From NCBI GenBank assembly GCA_027485165.1, contig JAIXRN010000014.1, forward strand, positions 1 to 64,000: a stretch of 64,000 nt of DNA, given 5' to 3'. Numbering within the stretch: the stretch's first letter is position 1; each line of letters opens with the position of its first letter. Shown here one piece after another: positions 59,185 through 64,000 of the stretch. The stretch is from Rubrivivax sp. Lineage in GTDB: Bacteria > Pseudomonadota > Gammaproteobacteria > Burkholderiales > Burkholderiaceae_C. A program made the translations under genes and the position numbers. The notes beneath the pieces are model-generated. The model was not told the origin of the DNA. It was given only the letters and a program-made list of their open reading frames with translations, and ran no database searches.

Positions 59185-59802
59185 ATGTCCCCGACCACTC
59201 TGCCGACCATCGACTTCTGGTTCGACTTCTCGTCGCCGTATTCGTACATCGCCAATGAATGGATCGACGCCGTCGCCGCCCGCCATGGCCGCACCGTGCG
59301 CCGCCACGCCATCCTGCTGGGTGCTACCTTCCAGGCGGCGGAACTGAAGCCGCCAGTAGCCTTTCCGCTGAAGGGCGTCTATTCGCTGCGCGACTTCGCG
59401 CGCTCGGCGCGCTTCGAAGGCTTGCCCTACCTGCCGCCGCCCGTCTTCCCCATTCCCACGCAGAACGCCGCACGCGTGTTCTGGTGGCTGCAGGCCAGCC
59501 AGGGCGACAAGGCTGCCGCCGCCTGGGCCACAGCCGGGCTGCGCGCCGTCTTCACGCAGGGCCTGGCGCTGCACCAGCCCGAAGGCCTGGCGGAACTGGC
59601 GGCTTCGCAGGGCCTTGACGCCGAGCGGGTGCAAGCCGTCTGTGGCGACGCCCAGTGGAAAGCCCGCCTGAAGGAAGCCAATGACGAAGCCATTGCCGGC
59701 GGCGTGTTCGGCGCCCCGTTCTTCAAGGTCGACGGCGAGCCGTTCTGGGGCAATGACCGCCGCGCGCAGATCGAGCGCTGGCTGGCCAGCGGCCCGTTCT
59801 GA
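59185..59802 (+). CDS. 2-hydroxychromene-2-carboxylate isomerase (DsbA-fold)
   Basis: Start MSPTTLPTIDFWFDFSSPYSYIANEWI at 59185; GVFGAPFFKVDGEPFWGNDRRAQIERWL. Confidence 0.93.
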   Translation: MSPTTLPTIDFWFDFSSPYSYIANEWIDAVAARHGRTVRRHAILLGATFQAAELKPPVAFPLKGVYSLRDFARSARFEGLPYLPPPVFPIPTQNAARVFWWLQASQGDKAAAAWATAGLRAVFTQGLALHQPEGLAELAASQGLDAERVQAVCGDAQWKARLKEANDEAIAGGVFGAPFFKVDGEPFWGNDRRAQIERWLASGPF

Positions 59803-59816
59803 AGCCGCGGTTCACG

Positions 59817-60386
59817 ATGGAAGCCTTGAAGCTGCTGCGCATCCAGGCGCATGCCCATGCGCTGGCCAACACCCGGCTGCATGCTGCGATGGCAGCCTTG
59901 GCACCAGCCGAATTCGACGCACCGCGCACGGGTTTCTTCCCTTCGCTGCAGGCCACCCTGAACCATGTGCTCGAGGTCGACGGCTACTACATCGGCGTGC
60001 TGCACCGCGATGCCGACATCGACAGTGGTTGGTGGGACCGTTTCGTGCCCGCCACCACGCTGGCCGAACTGGCCGCGCGCCAGCGCGCGAGCGACCTGCG
60101 TCTGCTGGCCTGGTTCGAAGGCGCGGGCCCTGACGCAGCCCGCCAGCCGGTCTTCATGCCACGCGGCGGCGGGCGGGTGCAGCAGGACCTGGCAGCGCAC
60201 CTGTTGCAGCACCTGTTCATGCACCAGACCCACCACCGCGGGCAGGCCCACGCGATGCTGTCGGGCACGTCCGTGGCGCCGCCGCAGCTCGACGAATTCC
60301 TGATGCCCAGTGAAGCCCACCTGCGCACCACCGAGATGGCTGCGCTGGGCTGGCACGAGCCCGATGTCTACCCCCCGTCGATCTAA
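59817..60386 (+). CDS. DinB family protein
   Basis: 189 aa; TLNHVLEVDGYYIGVL and HLLQHLFMHQTHHRGQAHAML. Confidence 0.9.
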   Translation: MEALKLLRIQAHAHALANTRLHAAMAALAPAEFDAPRTGFFPSLQATLNHVLEVDGYYIGVLHRDADIDSGWWDRFVPATTLAELAARQRASDLRLLAWFEGAGPDAARQPVFMPRGGGRVQQDLAAHLLQHLFMHQTHHRGQAHAMLSGTSVAPPQLDEFLMPSEAHLRTTEMAALGWHEPDVYPPSI

Positions 60387-60416
60387 ACTCGGTGCCCCTG
60401 CCAGGAGTGTTGCCCG

Positions 60417-62027
60417 ATGCCCGTGCTTGCGACCCAGATCGACCCGCGGTCAGACGCCTTCAAGCTCAACGCGGCCGCGATGCAGGGCTTGGTCGACGAC
60501 CTGCAAGCCCGGCTGGCCCAGGTGGCGCAAGGCGGCGGCGACGTGGCGCGCGCACGCCATGTGGCACGCGGCAAGCTGCTGCCGCGCGACCGCGTGGACA
60601 AGCTGCTGGACCCCGACACGCCTTTCCTGGAAATCGCCCCGCTGGCCGGGCTGGGCCTGTACGACAACGCCGCCCCTGGCGGTGGCGTGATCGCCGGTAT
60701 CGGCCGCGTCAGCGGTGTGGAATGCGTCATCGTCTGCAACGACGCCACGGTGAAGGGCGGCACCTACTACCCCATCACGGTGAAGAAGCACCTGCGCGCG
60801 CAGGAAGTGGCGCAGCAGAACCGCTTGCCCTGCATCTATCTGGTCGACAGCGGCGGCGCCAACCTGCCCAACCAGGACGAAGTCTTCCCCGACCGCGACC
60901 ACTTCGGCCGCATCTTCTACAACCAGGCGCAGATGTCGTCGCTCGGCATCCCGCAGGTGGCGGTGGTGATGGGCAGCTGCACCGCCGGCGGCGCGTATGT
61001 GCCGGCGATGAGCGACGAGACCATCATCGTGAAGAACCAGGGCACGATCTTCCTGGCCGGCCCGCCGCTGGTGAAGGCGGCCACGGGCGAAGTGGTGAGC
61101 GCCGAAGACCTGGGCGGCGGCGACGTGCACACGCGCCTGTCGGGCGTGGCCGACCACTTGGCCGAAAACGACATGCACGCGCTGGCCATCGCCCGGGCCA
61201 CGGTGGCGAACCTGAACTGGAAGAAGCCGCAGCCGCTGCTGCTGCAGCCACCGCGGCCGCCGCTGTTTGACGCCAGCGAACTGCATGGCGTGATCCCGAC
61301 CGACGCACGCAAACCTTTCGATGTGCGCGAGATCATCGCCCGCATCGTGGACGCGTCGGAGTTCGACGAATTCAAGGCCCGCTTCGGCGCCACGCTGGTG
61401 ACCGGCTTTGCGCACATCGACGGCATCCCCGTGGGCATCGTCGCCAACAACGGCGTGCTGTTCGGCGAAAGCGCGCAGAAGGGCGCGCACTTCATCGAAC
61501 TGTGCTGCCAGCGCCGGGTGCCCCTGGTCTTCCTGCAGAACATTACCGGCTTCATGGTCGGCAAGAAGTACGAAGCTGAAGGCATCGCCAAGCACGGCGC
61601 GAAGATGGTCACCGCCGTGGCCACGGCCACGGTGCCCAAGTTCACCGTCATCATCGGCGGCAGCTTCGGCGCCGGCAACTACGGCATGTGCGGCCGCGCC
61701 TACAGCCCGCGCCTGCTGTGGATGTGGCCGAACGCGCGCATCGGCGTGATGGGCGGCGAACAGGCCGCCAGCGTGCTGGCCACGGTGAAGCGCGACGGCA
61801 TCGAAGCCAAGGGCGGGCAGTGGGGCGCTGACGAGGAAGCGGCCTTCAAGCAGCCCATCCTGGACCAGTTCAACACCCAGGCGCACCCGTACTACGCCAG
61901 CGCCCGGCTGTGGGACGACGGCATCATCGACCCGGCGGATACCCGCCGCGTGCTGGCCCTGGCCATCAGCGCCAGCCTGAACGCGCCGATTCCCGAGTCG
62001 CCCCGCTTCGGCGTTTTTCGCATGTAG
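60417..62027 (+). CDS. liuB: Methylcrotonoyl-CoA carboxylase beta subunit (carboxyltransferase)
   Basis: 536 aa; [73 protein letters not shown]. Confidence 0.96.
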   Translation: MPVLATQIDPRSDAFKLNAAAMQGLVDDLQARLAQVAQGGGDVARARHVARGKLLPRDRVDKLLDPDTPFLEIAPLAGLGLYDNAAPGGGVIAGIGRVSGVECVIVCNDATVKGGTYYPITVKKHLRAQEVAQQNRLPCIYLVDSGGANLPNQDEVFPDRDHFGRIFYNQAQMSSLGIPQVAVVMGSCTAGGAYVPAMSDETIIVKNQGTIFLAGPPLVKAATGEVVSAEDLGGGDVHTRLSGVADHLAENDMHALAIARATVANLNWKKPQPLLLQPPRPPLFDASELHGVIPTDARKPFDVREIIARIVDASEFDEFKARFGATLVTGFAHIDGIPVGIVANNGVLFGESAQKGAHFIELCCQRRVPLVFLQNITGFMVGKKYEAEGIAKHGAKMVTAVATATVPKFTVIIGGSFGAGNYGMCGRAYSPRLLWMWPNARIGVMGGEQAASVLATVKRDGIEAKGGQWGADEEAAFKQPILDQFNTQAHPYYASARLWDDGIIDPADTRRVLALAISASLNAPIPESPRFGVFRM

Positions 62028-62032
62028 TGTAC

Positions 62033-62064
62033 GATGTGTGCAGATTCAGAAAAATATACACATC
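62033..62064 (+). promoter_or_regulatory. Operator-like inverted repeat upstream of vapB
   Basis: GATGTGT (62033-62039) and ACACATC (62058-62064), 18-bp spacer, abutting the vapB ATG. Confidence 0.55.
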
Positions 62065-62370
62065 ATGCGCACCAACATCGATATCGATGACGAGTTGATG
62101 GCCCAGGCCATGGCGGCGGGCCCGTTCACGACGAAGAAGGACGCCGTGGAAGCCGGCTTGCGCTTGCTCGCGCGGCAGGCCGCGTATCGCGAGATCCTGA
62201 AATGGCGTGGCAAGCTGAAGTGGGAAGGCGACGACAGCATCGACTGGACCGCGCCGTCGCCCGACGCTGCACCTGCAGCACCTGCAGCGGCTGCAGCACC
62301 TGTGGTGCAGGCGCCGGCAGCGCCGCCGTCCGCAGCGTCGCCTGCCGCGCAGCGCCGCGCTCGTCGCTGA
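62065..62370 (+). CDS. vapB: VapB-type antitoxin with Ala/Pro-rich C-terminal extension
   Basis: MRTNIDIDDELMAQAMAAGPFTTKKDAVEAGLRLLARQAAYREILKWRGKLKWEGD, then APAAPAAAAAPVVQAPAAPPSAAS tail. Confidence 0.88.
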   Translation: MRTNIDIDDELMAQAMAAGPFTTKKDAVEAGLRLLARQAAYREILKWRGKLKWEGDDSIDWTAPSPDAAPAAPAAAAAPVVQAPAAPPSAASPAAQRRARR

Positions 62371-62387
62371 CCGCGGGGTGGCATACC

Positions 62388-62789
62388 TTGCTGGTCGTTG
62401 ATTCGAGTGTCTGGATCGATTTCTTCAACAACGCCGACCATCCGGCCGTCGAGCAGTTGTCCTTCATGCTCGAACGCGGCGAAGTACGCTTGGTCGTGCC
62501 CGATCTGGTGCTCTATGAAGTGCTGCGCGGTTTCCGCCACGAAGCGCCTTACCGCGCGGCCCGGCGCCTGATGGAAAGCTTGGCCGTGGAAGACACCGGC
62601 AGCGCCGGCTTGGCACTGGCCGCGGCCCAGCATTACCGCAGCTTGCGGGCGCAGGGCATCACCGTGCGCAGCCCCATCGACGTGCTGGTAGCGGCTTTTT
62701 GCATCGAGCGCGACTACGCGCTGCTGCACCGCGACCGCGACTTCCAGGCCTTCGAAGACCTGCGCGGGCTTCGCGGCTGGCAGCACTGA
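62388..62789 (+). CDS. vapC: VapC-type PIN-domain ribonuclease toxin
   Basis: Probable TTG start; LLVVDSSVWIDFFNN, VPDLVLYEVLRGF, SPIDVLVAAFCIERDYALLHRDRDFQAFEDL PIN motifs. Confidence 0.9.
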   Translation: MLVVDSSVWIDFFNNADHPAVEQLSFMLERGEVRLVVPDLVLYEVLRGFRHEAPYRAARRLMESLAVEDTGSAGLALAAAQHYRSLRAQGITVRSPIDVLVAAFCIERDYALLHRDRDFQAFEDLRGLRGWQH

Positions 62790-62796
62790 CTTCACC

Positions 62797-63579
62797 ATGA
62801 CCACCACACTCGACATCCGCCGCCCCGGCCCGCATGTGGCCGAGGTCTGGCTGAACCGCCCCGATGTGCGCAACGCCTTTAACGACGGCGTCATCCAGGA
62901 ACTCACCAGCGCCTTCACCACCCTGGGTGCCGACCCCGAGCTGCGCGCCATCGTGCTGGCCGGCCACGGCAAGGCCTTCTGCGCCGGGGCCGACCTGTCG
63001 TGGATGCGCACGATGGCCGGCTACAGCTGGGACGAGAACCAGGCCGACGCCGCGCGCTTGGCCCAGATGCTGTGGACCGTGTACAGCTGCCCCGTCCCCG
63101 TGCTGGGCCGCATCCATGGCGACTGCTATGCCGGCGGCGTGGGCCTGGCCGCGGTGTGCGACGTGCTGGTGGCCAGCGACGCCGCGCACTTTTGCCTAAG
63201 TGAAGCGAAGCTGGGCTTGCTGCCGGGCACGATCGCGCCCTACGTGGTGCGGGCGCTGGGCGAGCAGGCTTCGCGCCGCTACTTCATCACCGCTGAACGT
63301 TTCAGCGCGGCACAGGCGCAGGCACTGGGCTTCGTGCACGAAGTCGCCAGCGCCGAGACGCTGGACGCGAAGCTGGCTGAAGTCGTGGCCCAGATCGTGG
63401 CCAACGGCCCCGCGGCGGTGAAGGCCTGCAAGCGGCTGGTGCAAGACGTGGCTGGCCGGTCCATCGACGCCGACTTGCGTGCCGACACCGCACGCCGCAT
63501 CGCCGACATCCGCGCCAGCGATGAAGGCCGCGAAGGCGTGCAGGCCTTCCTGGGCAAGCTCGATCCCACTTGGCGCTGA
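62797..63579 (+). CDS. liuC: Enoyl-CoA hydratase/isomerase, probable methylglutaconyl-CoA hydratase
   Basis: 260 aa; AIVLAGHGKAFCAGADLSWMRTMAGYSWDEN, IHGDCYAGGVGLAAVCDVLVA; next to liuB. Confidence 0.9.
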   Translation: MTTTLDIRRPGPHVAEVWLNRPDVRNAFNDGVIQELTSAFTTLGADPELRAIVLAGHGKAFCAGADLSWMRTMAGYSWDENQADAARLAQMLWTVYSCPVPVLGRIHGDCYAGGVGLAAVCDVLVASDAAHFCLSEAKLGLLPGTIAPYVVRALGEQASRRYFITAERFSAAQAQALGFVHEVASAETLDAKLAEVVAQIVANGPAAVKACKRLVQDVAGRSIDADLRADTARRIADIRASDEGREGVQAFLGKLDPTWR

Positions 63580-63598
63580 GCACCGAGCGCGGGCCACG

Positions 63599-64000
63599 AT
63601 GAATCTCGACCTCACCCACCTGGCCGCGCTGGCCGCGGCCCTGGGCTGGGCCAGCGGCATGCGCCTCTATGCCGTGGTGTTCCTGGTCGGCGGTGCCGGC
63701 TTCCTGGGCTGGGTGCCGCTGCCCGATGGCCTGAAGCTGCTGCAGCACCCGTTGGTGCTGGGTGCCGGCTTCCTGATGTTCGCGATGGAATTCGTGGCCG
63801 ACAAAGTCCCGGGTGTCGACACGCTGTGGGACGCAGTGCACACCTTCATCCGCATCCCTGCCGGCGCGGCGCTGGCCGCTGGCGTGTTCAGCGGCGACGG
63901 CAGCCTGGGCGGGCCCGAAGCGTCGCAGGCCTGGATGCTGATCGCCGCCCTGGCGGGCGGCACGCTGGCAGCCACATCGCATGCCGCCAAGGCCACCACG
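63599..64000 (+). CDS. DUF4126-like membrane protein (3' truncated by window edge)
   Basis: Open reading frame MNLDLTHLAALAAALGWASGMRLYAVVFLVGGAGFLGW... runs off the window; not in ORF track because it lacks a stop. Confidence 0.75.
   Translation, partial: MNLDLTHLAALAAALGWASGMRLYAVVFLVGGAGFLGWVPLPDGLKLLQHPLVLGAGFLMFAMEFVADKVPGVDTLWDAVHTFIRIPAGAALAAGVFSGDGSLGGPEASQAWMLIAALAGGTLAATSHAAKATT

Noticed and set aside
60450-61886. 478-aa minus-strand ORF
   Set aside because: Antisense to liuB, which is strongly supported.
1-64000. Prophage, transposon or defence island
   Set aside because: No integrase, transposase, capsid, restriction-modification or Cas-like ORF recognised on either strand; only the VapBC pair is accessory-like.

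Overview
High-GC bacterial chromosome segment, most consistent with a Burkholderiales (betaproteobacterial) genome judging from gene content and order. It starts in the 3' end of a 5S rRNA followed by a rho-independent terminator. About 50 protein genes follow, mostly core metabolism: fadD, phhA-hppD-Lrp, a TonB/TonB-dependent receptor/PiuC iron operon, TerC, amn, hslVU-STAS protein-dksA-CobW, lnt-glyQS-gmhB-plsC, a leucine/acyl-CoA degradation neighbourhood with aceK, DUF2868/DUF3482, trkA-trkH, and liuB-liuC. Most unusual items: (1) a 1684-aa PEP-CTERM surface protein with a tandem repeat of exactly 561 bp (187 aa); (2) a VapBC-type toxin-antitoxin module between liuB and liuC, with an operator-like inverted repeat and a repeat-derived VapB tail; (3) a yybP-ykoY (Mn2+) riboswitch-like leader upstream of terC; (4) a 10-bp CTAG repeat that puts stop codons in all six frames at a convergent gene junction; (5) an unassigned structured RNA candidate with a strong terminator at about 42.6-42.8 kb; (6) a DksA lacking three of four zinc-finger cysteines, carrying an Ala-rich N-terminal extension, next to a His-rich CobW/COG0523 GTPase. 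No CRISPR array, prophage, transposase or tRNA gene was recognised. Many long antisense ORFs were judged to be high-GC shadow ORFs. Everything rests on reading the sequence and the supplied ORF track; no database search was run.
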